A model generated the notes under the pieces. The model was not told where the DNA came from and did not search any database. It worked only from the letters and a program-made list of their open reading frames with translations. 64,000 nt of DNA from UBA6197 sp047638075 (lineage in GTDB: Bacteria > Pseudomonadota > Alphaproteobacteria > Rhodobacterales > Rhodobacteraceae): positions 41,236 through 105,235 of the forward strand of contig NZ_JBLJBV010000099.1 in NCBI RefSeq assembly GCF_047638075.1, written 5' to 3'. Made by a program: the position numbers and the translations under genes. Shown piece after piece: positions 17,891-26,424 of the stretch. The stretch's first letter is position 1, and every line of letters begins with the position of its first letter.

Positions 17891-18264
17891 GCCGCCGCCT
17901 ATTGATCGTTCTGGTGAACACCGATCCACGCAACCCCGAGGAATTGGGTGCGCCGTTCTATCACGCCGCCGTCGCCGCCGCGATGGATTATGAAGTGGAT
18001 GTGGTCTGCGCAGCAACCGCTGGCAAGCTGATGATCAAGGGCATTGCGCAGGGCTTGCACGTCAAACCCGGTCACCCGATGACCGTTCACGACTGGATCC
18101 GCGAAGCCCATGGCCATGGCGCGCGTTTTTGGGCCTGCCCGGCCAATCTTGACCTCTTCAACGTCACCGAGGATGATCTGATTGGGGAATGTTCCGGCCT
18201 GATGGGTGCGGCCACCATGCTGCGCGGCGTGATGGAAGATGAGTACCGGGTGCTGACCTATTAG
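17887..18264 (+). CDS. DsrE/DsrF-like sulfur-carrier family protein
   Basis: A 125-residue alpha/beta protein with the DsrE-type start LLIVLVNTDPRNPEE and three cysteines, Cys41, Cys84 (WACPANLDLF) and Cys102 (GECSGLMGA). DsrE-family proteins carry persulfide sulfur in sulfur oxidation and tRNA thiolation. The Cys84 position matches the usual active cysteine after the fourth strand. It overlaps the lplA-like gene by 4 bp and is followed 24 bp later by the lipoyl-carrier gene. In sulfur oxidisers DsrE3A and LbpA genes cluster with hdr-like genes, which are absent here. Confidence 0.82.
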   Translation: MSRRLLIVLVNTDPRNPEELGAPFYHAAVAAAMDYEVDVVCAATAGKLMIKGIAQGLHVKPGHPMTVHDWIREAHGHGARFWACPANLDLFNVTEDDLIGECSGLMGAATMLRGVMEDEYRVLTY

Positions 18265-18288
18265 AGCAAAAAGAAAAGGGGGTTCCGC

Positions 18289-18729
18289 ATGGCCACTGTG
18301 CGCGGCTGCAAATTTCCGGACGAATTGTATTTTGATGTTGCGCGCCATGTCTGGTACCAACTACTGGCCGACGGTACCCTGCGGGCAGGCGTGACGCCGG
18401 TTGGTGTGGCACTTGCGCGCGAGGTGCTGATCTTTACCCCAAAGCCCGTCGACCATAGTTTTTCAACGGGCCGGGCGATTGCCACCATTGAAAGTGCGAA
18501 ATGGGTGGGGTCGGTCAAGGCCGGGTTTGACGGCAAAATCATTGGGCTGAACGCCGCCATCATGGCGCGGGCCGGGATGGTCAACCGGGATTGTTATGGT
18601 GAAGGCTGGATGTTCGTACTGGCCCCCCAGAAAAAGGATTGGGCAGCAACCCTGGTGACCGGTGCAGCGGTCGCCCAAGCGTATGAAGACTGGATGGAAA
18701 GCATGGGCTTTGAGGGCTGCCAAGGCTAA
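18289..18729 (+). CDS. Lipoyl-carrier protein, GcvH/LbpA-like
   Basis: A 146-residue H-protein fold with the lipoylation motif ESAKWVGSV (Lys71). The N-terminal RGCKFPDELYFDVARHVW resembles LbpA of sulfur-oxidising sHdr systems more than housekeeping GcvH. Extra cysteines are at 7, 102 (DCYGEGW) and 144. No gcvT or gcvP is nearby, which argues against a glycine cleavage role. An AAAGGGGG ribosome site precedes the ATG. It is probably lipoylated by the adjacent LplA-like ligase and works with the DsrE protein in sulfur or one-carbon transfer. Functional link to FDH is inferred from position. Confidence 0.83.
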   Translation: MATVRGCKFPDELYFDVARHVWYQLLADGTLRAGVTPVGVALAREVLIFTPKPVDHSFSTGRAIATIESAKWVGSVKAGFDGKIIGLNAAIMARAGMVNRDCYGEGWMFVLAPQKKDWAATLVTGAAVAQAYEDWMESMGFEGCQG

Positions 18730-18795
18730 GCCCAGCGCAGCAGATGCACCCCATTGATACTGATGCGGCCGAGTTCGCCCGCCGCTACGCCGCGG

Positions 18796-20547
18796 TCATT
18801 TCTGATAGATATATTCACCCGGCGCATCGCAAAGCGGCGGCAAGCCGGCCTTTGGGGCGCCCATGGCTGGCGGTTTCACCGCATCGGTTGAATGCTTGCC
18901 CAGCCAATCGACCCATGCAGGCCACCACGACCCCTCGCGGCGTTTGGCGATATTTGCCCAGTCATCAGCATCCACATAGGGCGCGTTATGCGGTGTCGCG
19001 TGAATGCGGTAATGGCGATGTGGACGGCCCGGTTGCGACACTATCCCGCCGTTATGTCCGCCACTGGCAAGCACAAACACCGTGTCGGTTTCAGTCAGCC
19101 GCTGAATCTTGTAAGCGGATTTCCAAGGGGCAACGTGGTCCCGTTCGGTTCCCACGGCAAAGATCGGTTCTTTGATATCGGTCAGCGAAACTGCGCGGCC
19201 ATTTACTGTCAGCCGCCCCTCTGCCAGATCGTTATTCAGATAAAGTCGCCGCAGATACTCGGAATGCATCCGGTATGGCATTCGCGTTGTATCGGCATTC
19301 CACGCCATCAGATCGTTCGGCTCGCCGCGCCGTCCCAAAAGATACTCGCGGACCATCCGGCTCCAGATAAGGTCATTGGACCTGAGGATCTGAAAGGTTC
19401 CGGCCATTTGATCGGCTTCAAGAACGCCCTGCCGCCACATCATGTCTTCCAAAAGCGACAGCTGGCTGTCGCTGATGAACAGCGTCAGTTCGCCCGCTTC
19501 GGTAAAATCTGCCTGTGCCGCCAAAAGGCTGACCGAGGCCAGGCGGTCATCGCCGTCACGCCCCATCGCAGCCGCTGCAATTGTCAAAAGCGTGCCGCCA
19601 AGACAATAGCCCGTGGCGTGTATTTTGGCGGCACCGCAGATGTCGCCCACCGCCTGCAATGCCGCCATGACACCCATATCAAGATAGGCATCCATCCCCA
19701 AATCGCGGTCTTTGGGGCCGGGATTGCGCCATGAGATGCAAAAGACGGTATACCCCTGACCCACCAGCCAGTTGATCATGGAGTTATGGGGCGACAGATC
19801 AAGAATATAGTATTTCATGATCCATGCCGGCACGATCAGGACGGGCTCGGGGCGTACGGCGCCCGTCGTTGGCGCGTATTGAATAAGTTCCATCAGGTGG
19901 TTGCGAAACACCACCTTTCCAGACGTTGCGGCAAGCGTGCTTCCGACCTTGAATTCTTCCATCCCGGCGGGGCGCTGCCCGGTTGCGGACAACATCATAT
20001 CTTCACGCATATGCTGCAGGCCACGAACAAGGTTCTGGCCACCTTGCCGAAGTGTTTCACGCTGCACTTCGGGGTTGGTCAACAGGTTGTTCGTGGGGGC
20101 GGCCATATCCAACAATTGCCGTGCCACGAAACTGGCGACACGCTCATGTGCAGCTGACACGCCTGACAGGCCGGTTGTCGCCTCGGCCCACCAATCTTCC
20201 TGCGCCTTATGGGTCATGGCCAGCACATTGAACGGCCAGGCGCGCCATGCCGGGTCGCTATAGCGCACATCGTCCTCGACGCAGCTGCAGCGCCACAGAT
20301 CCTGAGACAGCTTGGCGGCGTTAACCCCCGCGATGGCCGCCAATTCCATTTGTCGCCCTGGCGACGTGGCCAAATGCGCCGCCCAGTCCCACCAGACCTG
20401 ACCCAGGGCAATGGGCGAAAGACCACCGGTGTATTTGGCAACATTGGCGTGGGCCAAACGGTCAATGGTGTTGGCGACGACATGCAGATCCAGCCCGTCT
20501 TTCTGCTTGGGGATCTCGGCTACGATCTTTGATTTAATCTCGACCAT
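18796..20547 (-). CDS. phaC: Class I poly(3-hydroxyalkanoate) synthase
   Basis: A 583-residue PHA synthase that polymerises (R)-3-hydroxyacyl-CoA into storage granules. The N-terminal domain (about 1-230) holds the PHA-synthase helical region. The C-terminal alpha/beta-hydrolase domain has the lipase-like box GYCLGGT with the nucleophile Cys315, plus GTERDHVAPW and GGHNGGIVSQPG carrying the Asp and His. The start at 20547 (MVEIKSK) follows AAGGGGGA; an upstream in-frame Met is less likely. It sits convergent with the lipoyl-carrier gene (66 bp gap), with a phasin-like gene upstream on the same strand. Confidence 0.95.
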   Translation of the reverse strand: MVEIKSKIVAEIPKQKDGLDLHVVANTIDRLAHANVAKYTGGLSPIALGQVWWDWAAHLATSPGRQMELAAIAGVNAAKLSQDLWRCSCVEDDVRYSDPAWRAWPFNVLAMTHKAQEDWWAEATTGLSGVSAAHERVASFVARQLLDMAAPTNNLLTNPEVQRETLRQGGQNLVRGLQHMREDMMLSATGQRPAGMEEFKVGSTLAATSGKVVFRNHLMELIQYAPTTGAVRPEPVLIVPAWIMKYYILDLSPHNSMINWLVGQGYTVFCISWRNPGPKDRDLGMDAYLDMGVMAALQAVGDICGAAKIHATGYCLGGTLLTIAAAAMGRDGDDRLASVSLLAAQADFTEAGELTLFISDSQLSLLEDMMWRQGVLEADQMAGTFQILRSNDLIWSRMVREYLLGRRGEPNDLMAWNADTTRMPYRMHSEYLRRLYLNNDLAEGRLTVNGRAVSLTDIKEPIFAVGTERDHVAPWKSAYKIQRLTETDTVFVLASGGHNGGIVSQPGRPHRHYRIHATPHNAPYVDADDWANIAKRREGSWWPAWVDWLGKHSTDAVKPPAMGAPKAGLPPLCDAPGEYIYQK

Positions 20548-20692
20548 CTGACTTTTCCCCCTTAGCAAAGACCAATATCAATTTGGCAACGGGATACTCT
20601 GGTTTTCGGCAGGCGGGTTGCAAGGGTTGGTCGCACCCGCCTCGGCTGCCATGCGATACAAGGGCCTTCGCCCTTGTTGAAGGCGGGGCGGC

Positions 20693-21097
20693 TTAGACCG
20701 GGATTGCCTTTGCTGAATAGTGGTTTTCGCTTTTGCCAGCCTCGGCGGTGATGTCTTCTACCGTTTCCGGTTCATCAAGAACTATATGACCCGCGCAACG
20801 CGCCATCATTTCCATGCACTCACGGGTATCTTCGGTCAGGCACTGAACTTGATGCGCCTGAAACTCGGCCATCGCCTTGACCATTTCGGCAGGATCAGCG
20901 ACGCGCGCAACGGTTGCGGCGCGCATGGCCGCCTGACCCACATTCTGGCGACGCTTGTACCAATTGCTCGAAAACTTCTTAACCTCGTCCATAAGCAGGG
21001 TCTGTGTCAGCAAAAAACGGTTCACCTGTGGTGACATCATTGGACCAAATGATACTTTGGTACCGGGCGCAACTTGAGGTAGGTCCCACTTCGGCAT
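20693..21097 (-). CDS. Phasin-like granule protein
   Basis: A 134-residue protein with a long amphipathic helical core (about residues 35-110, including NVGQAAMRAATVARVADPAEM) and no membrane helix or signal peptide. The pattern and place directly upstream of phaC fit a small phasin coating PHA granules. The ATG at 21097 has GGAGG 8 nt upstream; a start 15 bp further out would put that ribosome site inside the gene. No strict phasin signature can be confirmed by eye, so the name rests partly on context. Confidence 0.65.
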   Translation of the reverse strand: MPKWDLPQVAPGTKVSFGPMMSPQVNRFLLTQTLLMDEVKKFSSNWYKRRQNVGQAAMRAATVARVADPAEMVKAMAEFQAHQVQCLTEDTRECMEMMARCAGHIVLDEPETVEDITAEAGKSENHYSAKAIPV

Positions 21098-21355
21098 CGT
21101 AAAATCCTCCATCGAGATGTAAGTAGAAACGGATCACAGCATTGCTGGGCCAAGGTCGCTCATCCGGATCAGTAAAACCTGAGCGCCAGACCCTATCATG
21201 GCTTGGGCGAGTCGAGCAAATGAGTCAAGTACGCCTGTCGTCGCAGGCAAGAAGGCGCTGCCCGCATTTTGAACGCCACGGATCGGGCCCGGGCAATCGT
21301 TGGCACGCTGAACTGCAACCTGTTCAGTCAATACGGTAATTCATGGCATCAATGG

Positions 21356-21964
21356 TCACAGGGTCGCCGGGGCGACAATCCAGAACACTTCGCAAACCTC
21401 TTCCCCGATCGTCCAGAACCGCGTCATCGCAGTTGCGGGAAAAGCAAAACTATCGCCCGCCTCGATTTGAAAGCTGCGATCATCAAGTTCAAGCCCCAGT
21501 GTGCCACGAAGCACCACACCACATTTACCACCCTGTGGGCTGTTGTAGGGCTCCCCACAACTGCCCCCCGGCTGCATGATAAAACGCAGCATCTGAATTT
21601 CGGGCTGGCTATCGGGGGTCAGCAACTCTTTGCGAAGCCTGCCGCCGTCATAGGTCAACTCGCGTCGGTTGGATCGACGCACGACAATATCGGCGTCTTC
21701 GGCAGCTGTGGCGTGCATTGCGTCAAATAACCAGCTAACCGGCATTTCCAATGCGGCACAGATTGCCGTCATGGAATTGACCGACGGCATGGTCAGCCCT
21801 CTTTCAACCTGACTGAGCAAACCGATAGATACTCTTGCCCGCCCGGATACATCCTTAAGCGACAGCCCGCGAAGTTTTCGTCGCAGACGCAAGCGTTGAC
21901 CGATATCATGAACCTTACCGTCGTCTTGTGGGCAAATCCGGGTGTCAACATTGGTCATATTCAT
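21356..21964 (-). CDS. XRE-family regulator with cupin domain (ABC transporter side)
   Basis: A 202-residue transcription factor. An N-terminal Xre helix-turn-helix (about 20-75, with SLKDVSGRARVSIGLLSQVE) is followed by a C-terminal cupin effector domain. The cupin includes MQPGGSCGEPYNS, GTLGLELDD and AGDSFAFPA. The type is common for regulators of amine, polyamine and amino-acid catabolism. The gene is divergent from the solute-binding protein gene, and a perfect palindrome lies between them. The start at 21964 has AGAGGTGG upstream. A second regulator of the same build is at 28995. Confidence 0.88.
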   Translation of the reverse strand: MNMTNVDTRICPQDDGKVHDIGQRLRLRRKLRGLSLKDVSGRARVSIGLLSQVERGLTMPSVNSMTAICAALEMPVSWLFDAMHATAAEDADIVVRRSNRRELTYDGGRLRKELLTPDSQPEIQMLRFIMQPGGSCGEPYNSPQGGKCGVVLRGTLGLELDDRSFQIEAGDSFAFPATAMTRFWTIGEEVCEVFWIVAPATL

Positions 21965-22003
21965 AGGTTGCCACCTCTTTAATGTTACGTCTAGAATGAA
22001 ATA

Positions 22004-22023
22004 GATTGAAAAACATTTCAATC
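22004..22023. promoter_or_regulatory. Perfect palindrome between HTH-cupin regulator and ABC transporter
   Basis: GATTGAAA (22004-22011) and TTTCAATC (22016-22023) are perfect inverted 8-bp arms around AACA. A further TGAAAT sits just to the left at about 21997. The site is 40 bp in front of the regulator start and 139 bp before the substrate-binding protein, the classic place for an autoregulatory operator of a divergently transcribed HTH protein. Confidence 0.6.
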
Positions 22024-22161
22024 AAGGCTTAATTGCGCGTAAGGCAGCCGAATCCGGCTGCTGCTTATGCCCCTGACCGAGGAGATCAGGCGCGTAAACA
22101 CGACATTGGTATATGGCGGGCATCACTGCCTGCATCTGAACAACCGTGGAGGGTCTAAATA

Positions 22162-23196
22162 ATGAACAAGGCAATAGGACTGCTGACGACGTCGCTACTG
22201 GCGATTGCGGCGGCAGGCACTGCGCAGGCGCGCGATCTGACATTTGCAAGCTGGGGCGGCAACTATCAGGACGCCCAGCGCGCTGCCTACTTTGAACCGT
22301 TCAGCAAAAGCAAAGGGATTGCCTTTGTTGAAGACACCTATCTGGGCGGTTTGGCCGAGTTCAAGACCATGGCAGATACCGGCAACGTCATCTGGGACGT
22401 GGTCTCGGTTGAGGCGGGCGATATTCAGGTTGGCTGCGACGAAGGGCTATTCGAGGAAATTGATTGGGACACGCTTGGCGGCAAAGAAGATCTGCTGCCC
22501 GCCGCGGTGCGCGAGTGTGGCGCAGGCACGATGGTCGTGTCGACCGGGCTGGCCTACAATGCAGACAGCGTTACCGAAGCGCCGGCAAACTGGGCAGACT
22601 TCTTCAACACGGAAAAATGGCCCGGCAAGCGTGGCCTGCGTGCGGGCCCCAAATACAACCTCGAATTTGCGCTGCTGGCGGATGGTGCCGCGCCCGATGA
22701 AATCTATGATCTGATGGCAACCCCCGAAGGGCTGGACCGTGCCTTTGCCAAACTTGACACGATCAAGCAGGACTTGCAGTTCTGGGATGCGGGCGCACAG
22801 CCTGTGGAATGGCTTGCTGCTGGTAACGTGGTGATGAGTTCGTCTTATAACGGCCGGATCACCAGCGCACAGGACGACGGCAAAAAACTGAAGTTCGTCT
22901 GGACGAACAACGGTTACAGCATCGACACATGGGCGATTCCCGCAAACTCACCGAACAAGGAGCTGGCGATGGAATTCCTGCAATTTGCAAACACCGCAGA
23001 GCCTCAGGCCGAGTTTTCCACGCTTTACCCCTACGGTCCGACCAACGTGAAAGTGGCAGCAATGCTGCCACCCGAAGTTGCCGCAAACATTCCCGCGGGC
23101 GACAACGTCAAAGATGCTTTCGTGCTGGATGACGCTTTCTGGATCGACAACAACGATCAGATCGCGCAGCGTTGGAACAACTGGGTTACCCAGTAA
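22162..23196 (+). CDS. ABC transporter periplasmic substrate-binding protein (polyamine type)
   Basis: A 344-residue extracellular solute-binding protein of the PotD/PotF-like group. It has a clear Sec signal peptide ending AAAGTAQA-RD (cleavage about residue 23/24). The mature protein opens LTFASWGGNYQDAQRAAYF, typical of spermidine/putrescine-like binders. An AGGG ribosome site precedes the ATG. It is followed by two permease genes and an ATPase gene. The ligand is not determinable; nearby catabolic genes suggest a quaternary or methylated amine, or a polyamine. Confidence 0.92.
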   Translation: MNKAIGLLTTSLLAIAAAGTAQARDLTFASWGGNYQDAQRAAYFEPFSKSKGIAFVEDTYLGGLAEFKTMADTGNVIWDVVSVEAGDIQVGCDEGLFEEIDWDTLGGKEDLLPAAVRECGAGTMVVSTGLAYNADSVTEAPANWADFFNTEKWPGKRGLRAGPKYNLEFALLADGAAPDEIYDLMATPEGLDRAFAKLDTIKQDLQFWDAGAQPVEWLAAGNVVMSSSYNGRITSAQDDGKKLKFVWTNNGYSIDTWAIPANSPNKELAMEFLQFANTAEPQAEFSTLYPYGPTNVKVAAMLPPEVAANIPAGDNVKDAFVLDDAFWIDNNDQIAQRWNNWVTQ

Positions 23197-23213
23197 CGCC
23201 GAACTGACTTCAC

Positions 23214-23242
23214 CGGATGCGAGGGCTAACCCCTCGCATCCG
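23214..23242 (+). terminator. Intercistronic stem-loop after the substrate-binding protein gene
   Basis: CGGATGCGAGGG (23214-23225) and CCCTCGCATCCG (23231-23242) form a perfect 12-bp stem with loop CTAAC. There is only a short T-containing tail, so it is a weak terminator at best. In ABC operons such hairpins protect the 3' end of the binding-protein mRNA and lower permease expression. Confidence 0.7.
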
Positions 23243-23271
23243 TCATTTCCCCAGACCTCGGAAAGAATACG

Positions 23272-24450
23272 ATGACACAGGGAAAAGGCAGCCGCACCGC
23301 GATGCTGCTGATACTTGTTCTGCCTTTGGCAGTGTATATGGCGCTTTATGTGGCACCGCTTTTGTCGATTGGCGCCATGAGCGTGGACAACGGGGTCCTC
23401 AGCGAGCGTTTCAGCCACGTTTCAAATTATTTCTCAGAAGTCGGTTCGGCTGAAATGAGCGATGAGGCGGCGGCGGCGCTGATCACCGACCTTGGCACGA
23501 TGAGCAAACAGGATCGTGCCGAATCCGGCCGCCTGCTTAACCAAGAGCTTGGCGGGTTTCGCTCGCTTATCATTGATACCGGCAAGGCGCTCAAGACCGT
23601 CGATCCCACGCTCGACGGGTTGAAAACCGTCGATCCGCGGTGGGGCGAACAGGTCTATTGGGATACCCTCAAGCGCAACGTCGAGCCTATCACCATGCGT
23701 CATTTTCAACGCGCCACCGGGTTGAAGCCCGATGCCGAGGGGAACATGGCCATTGCCGAGGGTGATGACATTTACCTTTGGATCACCCTTCGCACATTGA
23801 CCATCGGCGCACAGGTCACATTGTTGACATTGCTGATCGGTTTTCCCATTGCCTACGCAATAGCCAATGGTACCCCACGCGTGCGGGCGATTGTGTTGGT
23901 CGCGGTGCTGCTGAGTTTCTGGACCTCGATCCTGGTGCGGACGACGGCTTGGGTTGTTTTGCTACAGACCAACGGGCTTGTTAACAAATTTCTGATGACG
24001 CTGGGGCTGACCTCAGAGCCCTTACAACTGATCTTCAACCGGTTCGGCACGGTTGTCGCAATGACCCATGTGCTTTTGCCTTTTGCAATTTTGCCGATGA
24101 TGAACGTCATGCGCACCATTCCGGTATCGCAGGGCGATGCATCACGGTCCCTTGGTGCAGGCCCGATCGAGACATTTCTCAGGGTCTATTTCCCCCAGAC
24201 ACTCCGCGGAGTCGCCGTTGGGGGCGGCACGGTGTTCATTCTGGCGTTGGGGTTCTACGTCACCCCGGCACTGACCGGCGGGCCGGGTGACCAGATGCTG
24301 TCCTACTACATTGCTGATTTCGTGCAGCGGGGCCTGAACTGGGGCATGGCGTCGGTTCTGTCAATCATGCTGCTGGCATGCGTAATTGTCCTGCTGGTCG
24401 CGGGTGCCGGTCTACGCCGCGCCCTTGGCTGGCGATCGGAGGCGAAGTGA
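23272..24450 (+). CDS. ABC transporter permease 1 (PotB-like)
   Basis: A 392-residue inner-membrane permease. One N-terminal helix (about 10-32) is followed by an unusually long periplasmic segment of ~130 residues before the five-helix transport core. The core carries the cytoplasmic loop ASRSLGAGPIETFLRVYFPQT, the EAA motif that contacts the ATPase. The soluble insertion contains a near repeat of DPTLDG/DPRWGEQ next to LKTV. It ends TGATG, overlapping the start of permease 2 by one base. Confidence 0.93.
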   Translation: MTQGKGSRTAMLLILVLPLAVYMALYVAPLLSIGAMSVDNGVLSERFSHVSNYFSEVGSAEMSDEAAAALITDLGTMSKQDRAESGRLLNQELGGFRSLIIDTGKALKTVDPTLDGLKTVDPRWGEQVYWDTLKRNVEPITMRHFQRATGLKPDAEGNMAIAEGDDIYLWITLRTLTIGAQVTLLTLLIGFPIAYAIANGTPRVRAIVLVAVLLSFWTSILVRTTAWVVLLQTNGLVNKFLMTLGLTSEPLQLIFNRFGTVVAMTHVLLPFAILPMMNVMRTIPVSQGDASRSLGAGPIETFLRVYFPQTLRGVAVGGGTVFILALGFYVTPALTGGPGDQMLSYYIADFVQRGLNWGMASVLSIMLLACVIVLLVAGAGLRRALGWRSEAK

Positions 24451-25235
24451 TGTCCAAAATCATCTATACCGTCAGCGCAAGCCTTGCCGTGCTGTTTCTG
24501 GTCTTGCCGCTGCTGATCGTGCTGCCGCTGGCCTTTAACGACAGCACCTTTCTGAACTACCCGATGGAGGGTTTTACCCTGAATTGGTTTCACGAAGTGC
24601 TGACCCGCGCACCATGGCTTTTTGCGCTGGGCAACAGTTTCAAGGTGGCGCTGGGCGCGATGGTTCTGGCGCTGCTCATTGGCGGTACGGCAGCAATGGG
24701 CACGATGGCCAGCCGCAAAGCCACACAAATCGTGCTTTCTGTCTTGTTCATCTCGCCCTTGGTAATTCCATCGGTCGTGATCGGGGTCGCGATGTATTAC
24801 GCTTTCGCCCGGATCGGGGCTAGCGGCACCTATATTTCGTTGATACTGGCCCACTCCATTTTGGGGGCGCCGCTGGTGTTCTTGTCTGTAATGACAGGGT
24901 TAAAAGGCCTCAACCCAGAGCTTGACCGCGCCGGTGCCTCAATGGGGGCGTCGCGTTGGTATCGGTTTCGCACGGTTACATTGCAGCTTACGCTTCCCAG
25001 CTTTTTGACGGGTGCGCTGTTTGCCTTCATCACCTCGTTTGACGAAGTGGTGGTCGCGCTATTTCTGGCCTCGCCGGAAACAATGACACTTCCCAAGGTT
25101 CTGTTTTCCAGCCTGCGCGATCGGTTGGAGCCCACAATCGTCGTGGTGGCGCTGATGCTGTCGGTTGTTTCGATGGTATTCATCGCGCTGATGGGCTGGC
25201 TGCAAAAGCGCAGCGCCTATACCGCCAAACCCTAG
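24450..25235 (+). CDS. ABC transporter permease 2 (PotC-like)
   Basis: A 261-residue permease with six hydrophobic helices and the EAA-type loop GASMGASRWYRFRTVTL. The start at 24450 (MSKIIYTV) overlaps the stop of permease 1 and has GGAGGCGAAG upstream; a longer in-frame start would lie within permease 1. It forms the heterodimeric membrane channel with permease 1. Confidence 0.93.
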   Translation: MSKIIYTVSASLAVLFLVLPLLIVLPLAFNDSTFLNYPMEGFTLNWFHEVLTRAPWLFALGNSFKVALGAMVLALLIGGTAAMGTMASRKATQIVLSVLFISPLVIPSVVIGVAMYYAFARIGASGTYISLILAHSILGAPLVFLSVMTGLKGLNPELDRAGASMGASRWYRFRTVTLQLTLPSFLTGALFAFITSFDEVVVALFLASPETMTLPKVLFSSLRDRLEPTIVVVALMLSVVSMVFIALMGWLQKRSAYTAKP

Positions 25236-25297
25236 GCGCAGTGCTGCCGCAAGGCATGGCACCGCGTACCCGCAACGCAATTCGATGGTAGGAATAC

Positions 25298-26353
25298 ATG
25301 GCCGCTCTTGAGATCCAGAACATCAACAAGTTTTACGGCGCAACCCAAGCCCTTTTCGATGTTTCGCTATCGGTTGGCACCGGCGAGTTCGTGACCCTTC
25401 TTGGCCCCTCGGGGTCCGGGAAAACCACGCTTTTGAAAATTCTTGCGGGGTTTGAGCCGGTATCAGCGGGGGCAATCACCCTCAATGGGCAGGATGTGAC
25501 CAAGCTTTCGCCAGAAACACGCAACTTTGGATTGGTATTTCAGGGTTATGCGCTGTTTCCGCATATGACCGTGTTCGACAATATCGCCTACCCGCTTCGG
25601 GTGCGGCGCGTAGGCCGCGCAGAGATTGCTGAACGCGTCAGCGCGATATTGGATCTGGTGCAACTGGGCCGCTTTGTGAATCGGCGCCCAAACGAGCTGT
25701 CGGGCGGGCAGCAACAGCGGGTGGCGCTGGCCAGGGCGCTGGTGTTCAAGCCCGATCTGCTTCTTTTGGATGAACCAATGTCCGCATTGGACAAGAAACT
25801 GCGGACCGATCTGCAAGAAGAGCTGCGCGATATTCACCGCTCCTTAGGGACGACGTTCATTAACGTGACCCACGATCAGGAAGAGGCAATGCACATGTCC
25901 GACCGGATCGCGGTCATGGATCAGGGCCGGATCGAGCAGTTCGGCACCGCGTTTGAGCTATACCGCCAACCCAAAAGCCGTTTCGTGGCCGATTTCGTTG
26001 GCAAATCGAACATTCTGGAAGGCGTTCTGGACCGGTCCGAGACCGTTGCGATATTTCGGGGCCATGGCGTTGAACTGGCGCTACCGGGGTGCGCCCGCAA
26101 AGGGGGCCCTGCCGACCTTCTGATCCGTCCCGAAGATCTGACCGTAACCCGCGAACCCGCAACCCATGGTGCAATCGGGCTGCCGGCACGGGTGCTGCAT
26201 TCCACCTACTCGGGGGATCGCGCGCTTTATACGCTCGCGGTTGAGGGTGCGCCCGAATTTCTGGCTTACGGCGCGGCGCGTTCGGGTATTTTCGACGATG
26301 GCGAATCCGTGACGATCTCTTTCACGCCAGACGGCTGCACGCTGGTCGGCTAA
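25298..26353 (+). CDS. ABC transporter ATP-binding protein (PotA-like)
   Basis: A 351-residue ATPase energising the importer. It has Walker A GPSGSGKTT, Q-loop FQGYALFPHM, signature LSGGQQQRVALARAL, Walker B LLLLDEP and the switch His in NVTHDQEEA. The C-terminal ~110 residues form a TOBE-type regulatory domain (RPEDLTV). It starts 62 bp after permease 2 and is the fourth gene of the transport operon. Confidence 0.95.
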   Translation: MAALEIQNINKFYGATQALFDVSLSVGTGEFVTLLGPSGSGKTTLLKILAGFEPVSAGAITLNGQDVTKLSPETRNFGLVFQGYALFPHMTVFDNIAYPLRVRRVGRAEIAERVSAILDLVQLGRFVNRRPNELSGGQQQRVALARALVFKPDLLLLDEPMSALDKKLRTDLQEELRDIHRSLGTTFINVTHDQEEAMHMSDRIAVMDQGRIEQFGTAFELYRQPKSRFVADFVGKSNILEGVLDRSETVAIFRGHGVELALPGCARKGGPADLLIRPEDLTVTREPATHGAIGLPARVLHSTYSGDRALYTLAVEGAPEFLAYGAARSGIFDDGESVTISFTPDGCTLVG

Positions 26354-26424
26354 CATCGGTCGGCCCTCAATTTTCCTGCCGCCTTCACTGGGCGGCGGAC
26401 CCTTAAGAAGCATGGAGCAATGGT

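Noticed and set aside
18744..19175. 143-codon plus-strand ORF after the lipoyl-carrier gene
   Set aside because: Mostly antisense to phaC; no family resemblance and no ribosome site. A shadow of the PHA synthase gene.
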